DNA of 64,000 bases from NCBI RefSeq assembly GCF_025630775.1, contig NZ_JAOSZE010000002.1, forward strand, positions 1 through 64,000, in the 5' to 3' direction. Positions 35,118-43,658 of this stretch are shown piece by piece (position 1 is the stretch's first letter; each line of letters begins with the position of its first letter). This stretch comes from Actinoplanes sp. KI2 (lineage in GTDB: Bacteria > Actinomycetota > Actinomycetes > Mycobacteriales > Micromonosporaceae). The notes beneath the pieces are model-generated. The model saw nothing but the letters and a program-made list of their open reading frames with translations, searched no databases and had not been told where the DNA came from. Made by a program: the position numbers and the translations under genes.

Positions 35118-35960
35118 GTGCGAACCGAACTGCTTCTCGACCAGGCCGGCGATCTGCTGCATCGCGGGCAGGCCGGTCAGGCCGTAACGATGCTCGCCCC
35201 GTTCGTCGGCGAGCAGCCCGGCAACGTCGACGCCTGGCTGCTGCTGGCCCGCGCTCATGTCGAGCTGGGCCGCCCGGCCGTCGCGCTGGACTGCGCCCAG
35301 GCCGCGCTGCGTCTCGACCCGCACAGCGTCGAGCCGCTGTACTGGGTGAGCGCCGCGTACACCGCGACCGGCCGGCACGAGCCGGCGATCGCCGCGGCGA
35401 GCCGGGCCTGTGTCGAGGACCCGGGCAACCCGCGGCTGATCGAGCGGCACGGCCGGGCCCTGCTCGCGGCCGGCCGACTCACCAAGGCCGAGCGGGTTCT
35501 CGCGGCCGGCGTGGAGTTCGCCCACTACGACCCGGGGCTGCATGTCGCGTACGGGATGGCCTTGTTCGCGGGCGGCCGCCCGCTGAGCGCCCGGGAGGCG
35601 TACGGCCGCGCGGTCGCGATCGATCCCGGCTACCTGCCGGCGAAGGCGCAGCTGGACCTGCTGGCGGAGGCCGAGCGGCGGATCGTCGACGCCGAGACGC
35701 TGATCGAGGTGACCGACGAGTACGCCGAGTCGCTGCGGGTACCGGCCGGCGGCCATCGCCCGGCCACGGCCGGCCGCGGCGCGCTCGCCCACGTGGCCAC
35801 CGTCGCGGTCGCGGTCTGCCTGGCCGCGGTGCTCGGCCTGGCCGTGCTGGGCCGGCTGGCCCCGGGCGACGTACCGGTCTCGCTGACCCTCGGCGTGCTG
35901 TGCGCGGCCGGTTCGGCGGCCTGCGCCGCCGCGCTGATCCGCCGCCGTCGTCCTTCTTGA
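35118..35960 (+). CDS. TPR-repeat membrane protein
   Basis: The 280-residue protein holds at least four tetratricopeptide repeats (for example WLLLARAHVELGRPAVALDC, LYWVSAAYTATGRHEPAIAA and VAYGMALFAGGRPLSAREAY) in residues 1-190. Two membrane helices at about 218-240 and 250-270 and an Arg-rich tail RRRRPS follow. It probably scaffolds protein complexes at the inner face of the membrane. The GTG at 35118 gives a clean repeat start; an out-of-frame ATG lies at 35108. No partner can be named. Confidence 0.82.
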   Translation: MRTELLLDQAGDLLHRGQAGQAVTMLAPFVGEQPGNVDAWLLLARAHVELGRPAVALDCAQAALRLDPHSVEPLYWVSAAYTATGRHEPAIAAASRACVEDPGNPRLIERHGRALLAAGRLTKAERVLAAGVEFAHYDPGLHVAYGMALFAGGRPLSAREAYGRAVAIDPGYLPAKAQLDLLAEAERRIVDAETLIEVTDEYAESLRVPAGGHRPATAGRGALAHVATVAVAVCLAAVLGLAVLGRLAPGDVPVSLTLGVLCAAGSAACAAALIRRRRPS

Positions 35961-35964
35961 CTCG

Positions 35965-35997
35965 TTCCAGGATCGTTTCAGGATCGCTTCAGCACTG
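35965..35997 (+). promoter_or_regulatory. three 11-bp direct repeats, response-regulator box candidate
   Basis: TTCCAGGATCG, TTTCAGGATCG and CTTCAGCACTG follow one another without gap, with a strict 11-bp period. They lie 60-92 bp before the start of the secreted protein gene. An 11-bp direct repeat is the usual binding pattern of OmpR/PhoP-type response regulators. Confidence 0.5.
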
Positions 35998-36056
35998 TTG
36001 GTCATGCTCCCCGCGACGGCGCGGCACACCGCCGCGCCGCTAGGGGGAACACGCGC

Positions 36057-36782
36057 ATGCGCAGAATCACCATGCTCAGGTCGGCGGCGATCGGCTCGGC
36101 CGTGGCCGCCGTGCTGGCCATGACCGCGGGGCCGGCCCGCGCCGACGCCGTGCCGCAGCTGACCGCGTTCTCGGTGTCCACCGCGGCGGTCGATGTCACC
36201 AACGCCGCCGCGCAGATCACCGTGACCATGACGGTCAGCGACCCGGACGCCACCGGCGTCGGGAGCGGCTCGGTCACCGCCTACAGCCCGCTCCCGGTAC
36301 CGACCCACCCCTCGGGCGGGCAGCTCGTGCAGGTCGGCGGCACCGCCACGAACACCCGATACCGTGCCGACATCACCCTGCCCGCGGGCACGGCGCTCGA
36401 CTACCAAATGATCATCACCTTCCGGCCGGCCGGCGAGGCCGCGGTCGACCTGCAGTCCCAGCTGGTCGCCTCGGGCTGGGCCAACCACACGATCACCTCG
36501 GTCACCGCCGTCCCGGACGCGCCGGTGAACTTCACCTTCCGCCGGGACATCGGCCGCGGCGGCCGGATCATCAAGGTCAACTGGGCCGAGCCGGAGCCCG
36601 GCCGGCCGATCGCGACCGGCGCGACGGTCACCAGCAGCGGCTGCGGCATCGCGGAGAGCATCACGTACAACAGCGTCTGGTTCATCGGCCCGCCCGCCGA
36701 CACCACGACCTGCACGGTGACCGTGCGCGTCACCAACAGTGCCGGCGCCTCGCCGCCGACCACCGCATCGGCCACGCTCTGA
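36057..36782 (+). CDS. secreted protein with Ig-like/fibronectin-like character
   Basis: The 241-residue precursor has a signal peptide, with basic MRRITMLR, a hydrophobic core and cleavage after AGPARA. The mature part is rich in Thr, Val and Ala with beta-strand periodicity (FSVSTAAVDVTNAAAQITVT near the start, TVTVRVTNSAGASPPTTASA at the end), like fibronectin III or Ig-like domains. The two cysteines (GCGIAES and TTTCTV) may form a disulfide. No enzymatic motif is present. It is 14 bp from a second secreted protein gene on the same strand and both probably share one transcript. Confidence 0.75.
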   Translation: MRRITMLRSAAIGSAVAAVLAMTAGPARADAVPQLTAFSVSTAAVDVTNAAAQITVTMTVSDPDATGVGSGSVTAYSPLPVPTHPSGGQLVQVGGTATNTRYRADITLPAGTALDYQMIITFRPAGEAAVDLQSQLVASGWANHTITSVTAVPDAPVNFTFRRDIGRGGRIIKVNWAEPEPGRPIATGATVTSSGCGIAESITYNSVWFIGPPADTTTCTVTVRVTNSAGASPPTTASATL

Positions 36783-36796
36783 AAGGGATATCGATC

Positions 36797-37948
36797 ATGA
36801 ACAACCGATTCCTGCGGCGTGCGGCGGTCGCCGTGCCGGCCGCGGGGGCCGCGCTCGCGCTGGCCGCGCCGGCGCTCGCCGCGCCGGCCTGGGTGATCAC
36901 GCCGATCCCGAGCCCGGCCGACGGCCTGCTGAACGCCGTCACCGCCCGCACCGCCACCGACGCCTGGGCGGTCGGCGTCTTCCCCGGCCCGAACGACGAC
37001 GACGGCGGGGTCATGCTCGCCGAGCACTGGAACGGCACGGCGTGGACGCAGACGCCGACCCCGAACATCGTCCGCGTCGACGAGATCCTCAACGCGGTGT
37101 CCGCCTCGTCGGCCACCGACGTGTGGGCGGTCGGGTCGCAGAACCCGACGGGCGCCGCCCATCACGACCCGATCACCGCGCACTACGACGGCACCGCCTG
37201 GACCATCGTGCCGACCCCGGCCACCACGGGCGGGTCCAAGTCGATCCTGTTCGGCGTTGCCGACCTCGCCCCGAACAACGTGTGGGCGGTCGGCCGCAGC
37301 GAGGGCAACCGGGCCCTGCTCGAGCACTGGACCGGCTCGGCCTGGTCGATCGTCACGGCGCCGGTGCCGTCGGTGCCGGCCGGCGAGACCTTCGTCGGAA
37401 CCACCCTGAACGCGGTCTCGGCGCGATCCGCGACCGACATCTGGGCGGTCGGCTACACCCAGGCGGCCAAGGGCACGGCCAGCATCAAGTACAACCTGAC
37501 CATGCATTTCAACGGCACGTCCTGGACGGTCGTGCCGAGCCCGAACCCGGCCGTACGCAGCCCGCTCAACGGGGTGCAGCAGCAGCTCAACGGGGTCGTT
37601 GCGAGCTCCGCGAACGACGCCTGGGCGGTCGGGAACACCGTCGACACGGTCAGCGGCAGCTTCCAGCCGAACGGGCCGGTCGCGATGCACTGGAACGGCA
37701 CGGCGTGGTCGCTGGCGACCCTGCCGGCCGGCGTCACCACGCGGTTGTCCGCGGTGAGCGCCAACTCGTCCGGCACGGTCTGGGCGGACGGCGACGGCGC
37801 GATCCTGCGCTTCAACGGCGCCACCTGGACGACCGAGACGGTCCCCGGCACGCCGATCCTGCGGGGCATCGCCGCGGTGCCCGGCACGGCCACCGAGGCC
37901 TTCGCGGCCGGGTCCGCAACGGGCCCGTACGTGGCGCACCACCAGTAG
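36797..37948 (+). CDS. secreted beta-propeller-like repeat protein
   Basis: The 383-residue precursor carries a signal peptide ending in APALAAP. The mature chain holds about six blades of 50-60 residues, each with an ATDxWAVG strand and a closing HWNGTAWT-type strand (AEHWNGTAWTQTPTPN, AHYDGTAWTIVPTP, EHWTGSAWSIVT, HFNGTSWTVVPSPN, HWNGTAWSLATLP, RFNGATWTTETVP). This is a Kelch/BNR-like propeller, possibly binding sugars or cell-wall material. GAAAGGG precedes the ATG. A strong terminator follows. Confidence 0.82.
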   Translation: MNNRFLRRAAVAVPAAGAALALAAPALAAPAWVITPIPSPADGLLNAVTARTATDAWAVGVFPGPNDDDGGVMLAEHWNGTAWTQTPTPNIVRVDEILNAVSASSATDVWAVGSQNPTGAAHHDPITAHYDGTAWTIVPTPATTGGSKSILFGVADLAPNNVWAVGRSEGNRALLEHWTGSAWSIVTAPVPSVPAGETFVGTTLNAVSARSATDIWAVGYTQAAKGTASIKYNLTMHFNGTSWTVVPSPNPAVRSPLNGVQQQLNGVVASSANDAWAVGNTVDTVSGSFQPNGPVAMHWNGTAWSLATLPAGVTTRLSAVSANSSGTVWADGDGAILRFNGATWTTETVPGTPILRGIAAVPGTATEAFAAGSATGPYVAHHQ

Positions 37949-37953
37949 AAGGC

Positions 37954-37987
37954 AGCGGCGTACCGGGTGGCGGCCCGGTACGCCGCT
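37954..37987. terminator. bidirectional hairpin terminator
   Basis: A perfect 14-bp stem (AGCGGCGTACCGGG with CCCGGTACGCCGCT) and a 6-nt loop fill the gap between the stops of the convergent propeller and MarR genes. Confidence 0.9.
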
Positions 37988-38392
37988 CTACTGCAGTTTC
38001 CGCAGCAATCGCCCTAGTTCATCCCGCTCGGTCGGCGTGAGCCCGGCGAAGAACTGCTCGCCCTCGTTGCGGCGCGCAGCGCGGATCGCCTCGGCCGTCT
38101 CCCGGCCCTTGCCGGTGAGAACGAGCAGCGTCGCCCGGCGGTCATCGGGGTCGGGACGCCGTTCCGCCAGCCCGCGCGAAGCAAGATCGTCGGCGACCTC
38201 GGTCGCCGACCGGGCCGCGATCCGCAGATGCTCGGCGAGCCCGCTCAGCCGCATGTCACCGTGCCGGGACAGCACGCTCAGCGCCCGGCCCAGCGAGGGG
38301 GACAGGTCCCACGGCTCGAGCGCGGCCTTCGTCCGGTGGCGCAATCGGTGCGCCACCGACCAGAACGCCTCGGAGAGGGTCGCGTCGTCCAC
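37988..38392 (-). CDS. MarR-family transcriptional regulator
   Basis: The 134-residue protein has the winged helix of MarR: LGRALSVLSRHGDMRLSGLA, EHLRIAARSATEVADDLASR and GLAERRPDPDDRRATLLVLT. MarR repressors bind palindromes near their own promoter and are released by small ligands. Here the divergent ABC exporter shares a 79-bp gap holding two overlapping palindromes, so it is the likely target. GTG is the start at 38392. Confidence 0.93.
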   Translation of the reverse strand: MDDATLSEAFWSVAHRLRHRTKAALEPWDLSPSLGRALSVLSRHGDMRLSGLAEHLRIAARSATEVADDLASRGLAERRPDPDDRRATLLVLTGKGRETAEAIRAARRNEGEQFFAGLTPTERDELGRLLRKLQ

Positions 38393-38423
38393 CGGAATAC
38401 GGTAGCAGGACTTGCTGTTGTTC

Positions 38424-38444
38424 CCTCATGATGAGGTAACCTCA
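38424..38444. promoter_or_regulatory. overlapping palindromes, MarR operator candidate
   Basis: CCTCATGATGAGG (38424-38436) and TGAGGTAACCTCA (38432-38444) are each perfect inverted repeats around one central base, and share five bases. They lie between the divergent MarR and ABC exporter genes, 28 bp before the exporter start chosen here. Two phased half-site pairs suit binding of one or two MarR dimers. Confidence 0.7.
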
Positions 38445-38471
38445 GTAAACCCCTACCGAGAGAAGGCGCCC

Positions 38472-40232
38472 TTGCCGAGGCCCGAACGCAAACTCACCCC
38501 GGCCGAGAAGAAGCAGGCGAGCGAGGTCTCGCTGCGTCGCATCGGCGGCCTGTTCACCGGCCACCGCTGGTCCCTGTCCCTGGTCGTCCTGATCATCGTG
38601 GCCTCCTCGATCATCAGCATGGCCTCCCCGTTCCTGCTGCGCGCCGTGATCGACCGCGCGCTCCCGCACGCCGACCTGACGTTGCTGGTCTGGCTGGTGC
38701 TCGGCATGGTCGCCGTCGCCGCCGTGACCGCCGCCCTCGGCGTCGTCCAGACCTGGATCTCCACCTCCGTCGGCCAGCAGGTCATGCACCGGCTGCGCGC
38801 CGACGTCTTCACCCACCTGCAGCGGCAGTCGATCGGGTTCTTCACCCGCACCCGCACCGGCGAGGTGCAGTCGCGCATCACCAACGACATCGGCGGCATG
38901 GAGGCGGTGGTCACCTCCACCGCCACCTCGATCGCCGCGAACCTCACCACCGCGATCGCCACCCTCGTCGCCATGGCCGCCCTGTCCTGGCAGCTCTCCC
39001 TGGTCTCGCTCGCCGTGCTGCCGCCGGCGATCTGGCTCTCCCGGCGGGTCGCCCGGATGCGCCGGGAGATCACCGCGCAGCGCCAGCGCGAGCTGGCCGA
39101 CCTCAACGTCACCATCGAGGAGGGCCTGTCGATCAGCGGCGTCCAGCTGTCCAAGACCATGGGCACCGCGCCGGCCCTGATCGACCGGTTCACCGCCTCC
39201 TCCCGTCGCCTGATCGACCTCGAGCTGCGCTCCGAGCTGGCCGGCCGCTGGCGGATGGCGTCGATGAGCATCGTCTTCGCGGCCATCCCGGCGGTCATCT
39301 ACCTGGCGGCCGGCCTGCCGTTCAGCCACCTGTCGATCGGCACCCTGGTCGCGTTCACCGCGCTGCAGGCCGGGCTGTTCCGGCCCCTGCTGGGCCTGAT
39401 GAGCGTCGGTGTCCAGCTGACCAGCTCGCTCGCGCTGTTCGCGCGCATCTTCGAGTACCTCGACCTGCCGGTCGAGATCCAGGAGCCGGCCCAGCCCACC
39501 CCGATGAAAAACCCGCGAGGCCACCTGCGCTTCGAGGACGTGACCTTCGCGTACGGGGGAAGCGAGATCGCCGCCGTGGCGGGAGTGACGCTCGACGTGC
39601 CGGCCGGCACCTCCCTGGCCCTGGTCGGCGAGACCGGCTCGGGCAAGAGCACGATCGCCGCACTGATCGCCCGCCTCTACGACCCCACCGCCGGCCGGGT
39701 CACCATCGACGGCGTCGACCTGCGCGAGATGTCCCTGGCCGACGTCGCGTCCATCGTCGGCGTGGTCAGCCAGGAGACCTACCTGCTGCACACCTCCGTC
39801 CGGGAGAACCTGCGCTACGCCCGCCCGGACGCCACCGACGAGCAGATCGAGGCCGCCGCCCGGGCCGCCCGGATCCACGACGTGATCGCCGCGCTGCCGG
39901 ACGGCTACGACACCACGGTGGGCTCCCGCGGCCACCGCTTCTCCGGCGGCGAGAAGCAGCGCATCGCGATCGCCCGGACGCTGCTGCGCGACCCCCGCAT
40001 CCTGGTGCTCGACGAGGCGACCAGCGCCCTGGACAACCGGACCGAGCGGGCCGTGCAGCGCGCCTTCGACGAGCTGTCCCGCGGCCGCACCACGGTCACC
40101 ATCGCGCACCGGCTGTCGACGATCCGCGACGCCGACCAGATCGTGCTGGTCGACCGCGGCCGGGTCGTGGAGTCCGGTACGCACGACGCTCTGGTCGGCG
40201 CCGGCGGTCGCTACGCGGCTTTGGCCGCCTGA
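38472..40232 (+). CDS. ABC-type multidrug/lipid exporter (fused TMD-NBD)
   Basis: The 586-residue protein has six membrane helices (about residues 25-300) of the type I exporter fold and a C-terminal ATPase with Walker A GETGSGKST, signature RFSGGEKQR, Walker B ILVLDEATSALD and H-loop TIAHRLSTI. It works as a homo- or heterodimer to extrude hydrophobic compounds. The start is a TTG at 38472 after GAGAAGG; the frame extends further upstream, but that part would cover the palindromic operator. Control by the divergent MarR gene is likely. Confidence 0.93.
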   Translation: MPRPERKLTPAEKKQASEVSLRRIGGLFTGHRWSLSLVVLIIVASSIISMASPFLLRAVIDRALPHADLTLLVWLVLGMVAVAAVTAALGVVQTWISTSVGQQVMHRLRADVFTHLQRQSIGFFTRTRTGEVQSRITNDIGGMEAVVTSTATSIAANLTTAIATLVAMAALSWQLSLVSLAVLPPAIWLSRRVARMRREITAQRQRELADLNVTIEEGLSISGVQLSKTMGTAPALIDRFTASSRRLIDLELRSELAGRWRMASMSIVFAAIPAVIYLAAGLPFSHLSIGTLVAFTALQAGLFRPLLGLMSVGVQLTSSLALFARIFEYLDLPVEIQEPAQPTPMKNPRGHLRFEDVTFAYGGSEIAAVAGVTLDVPAGTSLALVGETGSGKSTIAALIARLYDPTAGRVTIDGVDLREMSLADVASIVGVVSQETYLLHTSVRENLRYARPDATDEQIEAAARAARIHDVIAALPDGYDTTVGSRGHRFSGGEKQRIAIARTLLRDPRILVLDEATSALDNRTERAVQRAFDELSRGRTTVTIAHRLSTIRDADQIVLVDRGRVVESGTHDALVGAGGRYAALAA

Positions 40233-40309
40233 TCCCTCATCCGGCCGGGCCATTTGCCGATACTCGCTGCACGACCCTCCGCTTCCCCCCAGCTGGAAAG
40301 GATCCGCCG

Positions 40310-40945
40310 ATGGCGCAGACCATCCGGGACATGCCGGTCCGCTCCGACGGCTGGCGTCCCACCGACCCGGTCGTCGAAGGCATCATCAAGCGGGGCCTGG
40401 CCGACGCCGAGCACTCCGCGTCCCGCGACGGCGTCCGCGAGATCATGGCCGGCGCGGTCATCCTGGTCGTGCTGGCGGCGGGTCTGCTGAGGGCCGGCGC
40501 GTCGCCCGTGCTCGCCATTCTCCTGCCGGCGGCGCTGTTCATCGTCGGCGTCTACTACGTGGGCTCCCGGGCCGTGCCGGGCCCGGTCGACCACTCCCGG
40601 GCCCTGGACGTCGTGGTGGGCGGCCCCGGCAGCCTCCCGGCCGGCTACCTCGTGCACCCCGGCGCCTGGGTGGGCGGCATGGCCAAGTACGTCGCCTACG
40701 TCCCCGAGTCGCAGCTGCGCGCGGCCGCCGACATGTGCGCCAGCTTCCCGGGCACGGTCGACCGCCTGCTCCAATTCACCGGCAACATCGCCGCCCAGTT
40801 CCCGCCCCTGCCGCGCCCCGTCACGTCCGAGGTCGTGGTGCACCGGGCCAACGAGCTGGTCGAGACCGGCCTGCCGATGCTCCGGGCGTTCAACGAGACG
40901 CACCCGCAGGACAAGCCCGCCGGCAAGAAGGGTAAGAAGAAGTAA
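40310..40945 (+). CDS. membrane protein of unknown function with Lys-rich tail
   Basis: I do not recognise this 211-residue protein. It has a 45-residue soluble N-terminus, two membrane helices at about 47-63 and 65-82, and a soluble C-terminal domain with two cysteines in the region GPGSLPAGYLVHPGAWVGGM to DMCASFPGT (one visible Cys near 143). The tail ends in AGKKGKKK. GAAAGG lies ahead of the ATG. It is 77 bp after the ABC exporter on the same strand and may be part of that transcript. Confidence 0.7.
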   Translation: MAQTIRDMPVRSDGWRPTDPVVEGIIKRGLADAEHSASRDGVREIMAGAVILVVLAAGLLRAGASPVLAILLPAALFIVGVYYVGSRAVPGPVDHSRALDVVVGGPGSLPAGYLVHPGAWVGGMAKYVAYVPESQLRAAADMCASFPGTVDRLLQFTGNIAAQFPPLPRPVTSEVVVHRANELVETGLPMLRAFNETHPQDKPAGKKGKKK

Positions 40946-40959
40946 CGCCCGGCCGTTAC
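40942..40959. terminator. short hairpin overlapping two convergent stop codons
   Basis: GTAACG and CGTTAC form a 6-bp stem with a 6-nt loop. The stem overlaps the stop codons of the convergent membrane protein and nitroreductase genes. It could be a weak bidirectional terminator. Confidence 0.4.
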
Positions 40960-41591
40960 GGGGCGGTGTACCGGTCGTGGAAGACGACCTCGTCGAGGGG
41001 CCGGCGCTTCGGCTCGGCCCACCGGCCCCGGCTGGGATAGCCGAGCGGGATCAGCGCCATGGTGAGTGCGTCCTCGGGCAGGCCCAGCAGCTCCCGGGTC
41101 TCGGCCTCGTGCCCGGTGTGCAGCGTGGTCAGCGTCGACCCGATGCCGTAGGCGCGGGCCGCCAGCATCAGCTGCTGCGCCGCCCCGTAGATCGAGGCGC
41201 CCAGCCGCGGGTTGGTCGACCTGGCCGCGCCGAGCAGCACCGGGAAGATCCAGACCGGGGCGTCCTCGAGGTGGGCGGCCAGGTGGTCGCCGGCCCGGAA
41301 GTTGGCCGGGCCCAGGCCGTCGGCCGACTCGGGCTGGGCCAGCATGACCTCGCGGTGCACGCCGTACAGCTTCTCCCAGCCCTCCCGGTAGAAGGCGGCG
41401 ATCCGCGCCTTGACCTCCGGGTCGCGCAGGACGATCCAGGCCCAGCGCTGGGTGTTGCCGCCGTTGGGCCCGCGGATCGCCGCGTCGAGCAGCTTGCGGA
41501 CGATGTCGTCGCCGATCGGCTCGGGCGACAGGTAGCGGCGCGCCGGGGTGGAGTGCAGCGCCTCCAGGACGGTGATCTCCGATTCGGACAT
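40956..41591 (-). CDS. nitroreductase-family FMN oxidoreductase
   Basis: The 211-residue protein has the nitroreductase pattern: ALHSTPARRYLSPEPIGDDI (N-terminal FMN-binding arginines), LDAAIRGPNGGNTQRWAWIV, SIYGAAQQLMLAARAYGIGS and ALIPLGYPSRG. Members use FMN and NAD(P)H to reduce nitro groups, quinones or enones. It probably forms a homodimer with FMN at the interface. The ATG at 41591 fits the family start. It lies 22 bp downstream of the kdpE stop on the same strand and could be co-transcribed. Confidence 0.88.
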   Translation of the reverse strand: MSESEITVLEALHSTPARRYLSPEPIGDDIVRKLLDAAIRGPNGGNTQRWAWIVLRDPEVKARIAAFYREGWEKLYGVHREVMLAQPESADGLGPANFRAGDHLAAHLEDAPVWIFPVLLGAARSTNPRLGASIYGAAQQLMLAARAYGIGSTLTTLHTGHEAETRELLGLPEDALTMALIPLGYPSRGRWAEPKRRPLDEVVFHDRYTAP

Positions 41592-41613
41592 GGACCCACC
41601 CTAGACGGCGCCC

Positions 41614-42279
41614 TCACGGCTGGTAGCGGTAGCCCATTCCCGGCTCGGTGAGCAGGTGCCGCGGCCTGGTCGGGTCGTCCTCGAGCTTGCGCCGCAGCCG
41701 GGCCATGTACTGCCGCAGGTAGTTGGTCTCGGTGCCGTACCGCGGCCCCCACACCTCGTGCAGCAGCCGGCGCTGGGTGATCAGCTTGCCGGGGTTGCGC
41801 AGCAGCTGCTCGAGCAGCTGCCACTCGGTCGGGGTGAGCCGTTGATCGGGGGTGATCGTGTGATCGCTCAGGTCGATCGTGTACCGGCCGACCGTGGCGG
41901 TCACCACCGCCTCCTGCGGATGGACCCGGCGGGTCACCGCCCGGATCCGGGCCAGCAGCTCGTCCACCCCGAACGGTTTGGTCACGTAGTCGTCCGCGCC
42001 CGCGTCCAGCGCCGCCACCTTGTCGGTGCCCTCGGCCCGCCCGGACAGCACGATGATCGGCACGGTGCTCCAGCCGCGCAGCCCCCGGATCACCTCGGCG
42101 CCGTCCATGTCGGGCAGGCCGAGGTCGAGCACGATCAGGTCGGGCGGGTGCCCGGCCGCCGCGTGCAGCGCGCCCGCGCCGTCCGCGGCGACGTCCACGT
42201 CGTACCCGCGGGCGCGCAGGTTGATCCGCAGGGCCCGCAGGATCTGCGGATCGTCGTCGACGACGAGGACGCGGGTCAT
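41614..42279 (-). CDS. kdpE: KdpE-like OmpR-family response regulator
   Basis: The 221-residue regulator has an N-terminal receiver (LVVDDDPQILRALR, phospho-acceptor D52 in LIVLDLGLPDMDG, Lys in DYVTKPFGVDELLARI) and a C-terminal OmpR winged helix (LTPTEWQLLEQLLRNPGKLI, QRRLLHEVWG, YLRQYMARLRRKLE). The sequence is typical of KdpE, which activates the kdpFABC potassium pump genes. ATG overlaps the kinase stop as ATGA. No kdpFABC genes are in the window, so the pump must be elsewhere or the pair has another target. Confidence 0.88.
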   Translation of the reverse strand: MTRVLVVDDDPQILRALRINLRARGYDVDVAADGAGALHAAAGHPPDLIVLDLGLPDMDGAEVIRGLRGWSTVPIIVLSGRAEGTDKVAALDAGADDYVTKPFGVDELLARIRAVTRRVHPQEAVVTATVGRYTIDLSDHTITPDQRLTPTEWQLLEQLLRNPGKLITQRRLLHEVWGPRYGTETNYLRQYMARLRRKLEDDPTRPRHLLTEPGMGYRYQP

Positions 42280-43658
42280 CCGGCCGCAACCCCCTTTCCG
42301 GGTACGGGCAGCGCCAGGATCATGGTGAGACCCCCGCCGGGCGTCTCGGCCGGGCGCAGCGTCCCGCCCATCGCCTCGGCGAGCCCGCGGGCGAGTGCGA
42401 GCCCGAGGCCGACCCCGTCGTGCGAGTGCCGGTCGCCGAGCCGCTGGAACGGCAGGAACACCTGCTCCCACTTGTCCGCGGGGATCCCCGGGCCGTGGTC
42501 GACCACCCGCAGCTCGACCAGGTTCCCGCAGGCCGCCCCGCCGATCTCCGGCGGCCTGCCGGCCGGCGAGTACCGCAGCGCGTTGCCGACCAGGTTGACC
42601 AGCACCCGGTCGAGCAGCCCCGGATCGGCCCGGACGGCCGGGAGGTCGTCGGGCAGCCGCACCGCGACGGTCCGCCCGGCGGCGCCCAGCTCGTCGAGGG
42701 CGCGCGGCAGCACCTCCTCCAGGCCCACGTCGGCCGGCGTGATCCCGAGCGCCCCCGCCTGCAGCCGGCTCATGTCGAGCAGGTTCGCGACCAGCCCGGC
42801 GAGCCGGTCGATCGACTCCTCGGCGGTGGCGAGCAGCTCGTCGCGGTCCTCCGGGTCGAACTCCACCTCGGGGCTGCGCAGCCCGGCGACGGCGGCCTTG
42901 GCCGAGGCGAGCGGGGTCCGCAGGTCGTGCCCGACGGCGGCGAGCAGCGCGGTGCGTACCCGGTCGCCCTCCGCCGCCACCATGAGCCGCTGCTGCCGCA
43001 GGGCCACCGCGGACTGGGCCGCGAAGGCCCGCACTATGCGCTGGTCGGCGGGGCTCAGCGGCGGGCCGCGCAGGACCAGGGTCACGCTCTGCCCGGCGGT
43101 GACCCGCAGCTGTTCGCCGGCCGGCTCGATGTCGCCGACCGTGGCCGCCGGCTGCCAGTCGTTGCCGACCCGCTCGAGCAGGGTGACCGAGGTGAGGCCG
43201 AAGGTGTCCCGGAGCTGGCGGAGCAGGGCGTGCAGCGGGTCGGCCGACCGCAGCACCGCCCCGGCGATCGTGGCGAGGGTGTGCGCCTCGGCCGCGGCCC
43301 GGCCGGCCTGCCGGGTGCGCCGGGCGGCCAGGTCGACGACCCAGGACACGGCCAGCGCGACCACCACGAACATCGCCACCGCGACCAGATCGGAGCGGGT
43401 CGCGATCGCGAGGGTGTGCAGCGGCGGCACGAAGAAGTAGTTGAGCAGCAGGACCCCGCCGACCGCCGCCACCAGCGCCGGCCACAGCCCGCCGACCAGG
43501 GCCACCCCGACGACCGCCGCCAGCAGCAGCGGGATGCTCCCGGTCAGGTCCAGCCCGGTGGCGTGCGCGACCAGCGCGAGCAGCGGCGGCCCGGCCACGG
43601 CGAGCCCGAACCCGGCGAGCTGCCGCCGCCGCGACAGGGGGCCGCCGGGCGCGGACAT
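42276..43658 (-). CDS. kdpD: KdpD-like sensor histidine kinase lacking the N-terminal domain
   Basis: The 460-residue protein corresponds to the C-terminal half of KdpD: four membrane helices (about residues 15-105, with PALVAAVGGVLLLNYFFVPP, a KdpD hallmark), a GAF-like domain (about 125-225), HisKA with AAVGHDLRTPLASAK (H244) and HATPase (NLVGNALRYSP, DHGPGIP, GVGLGLALARG). Full-length KdpD has about 400 further N-terminal residues with the KdpD and Usp-like sensor domains; these are absent. It is coupled by one-base and four-base overlaps to the helicase before it and kdpE after it. Confidence 0.88.
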   Translation of the reverse strand: MSAPGGPLSRRRQLAGFGLAVAGPPLLALVAHATGLDLTGSIPLLLAAVVGVALVGGLWPALVAAVGGVLLLNYFFVPPLHTLAIATRSDLVAVAMFVVVALAVSWVVDLAARRTRQAGRAAAEAHTLATIAGAVLRSADPLHALLRQLRDTFGLTSVTLLERVGNDWQPAATVGDIEPAGEQLRVTAGQSVTLVLRGPPLSPADQRIVRAFAAQSAVALRQQRLMVAAEGDRVRTALLAAVGHDLRTPLASAKAAVAGLRSPEVEFDPEDRDELLATAEESIDRLAGLVANLLDMSRLQAGALGITPADVGLEEVLPRALDELGAAGRTVAVRLPDDLPAVRADPGLLDRVLVNLVGNALRYSPAGRPPEIGGAACGNLVELRVVDHGPGIPADKWEQVFLPFQRLGDRHSHDGVGLGLALARGLAEAMGGTLRPAETPGGGLTMILALPVPGKGVAAG

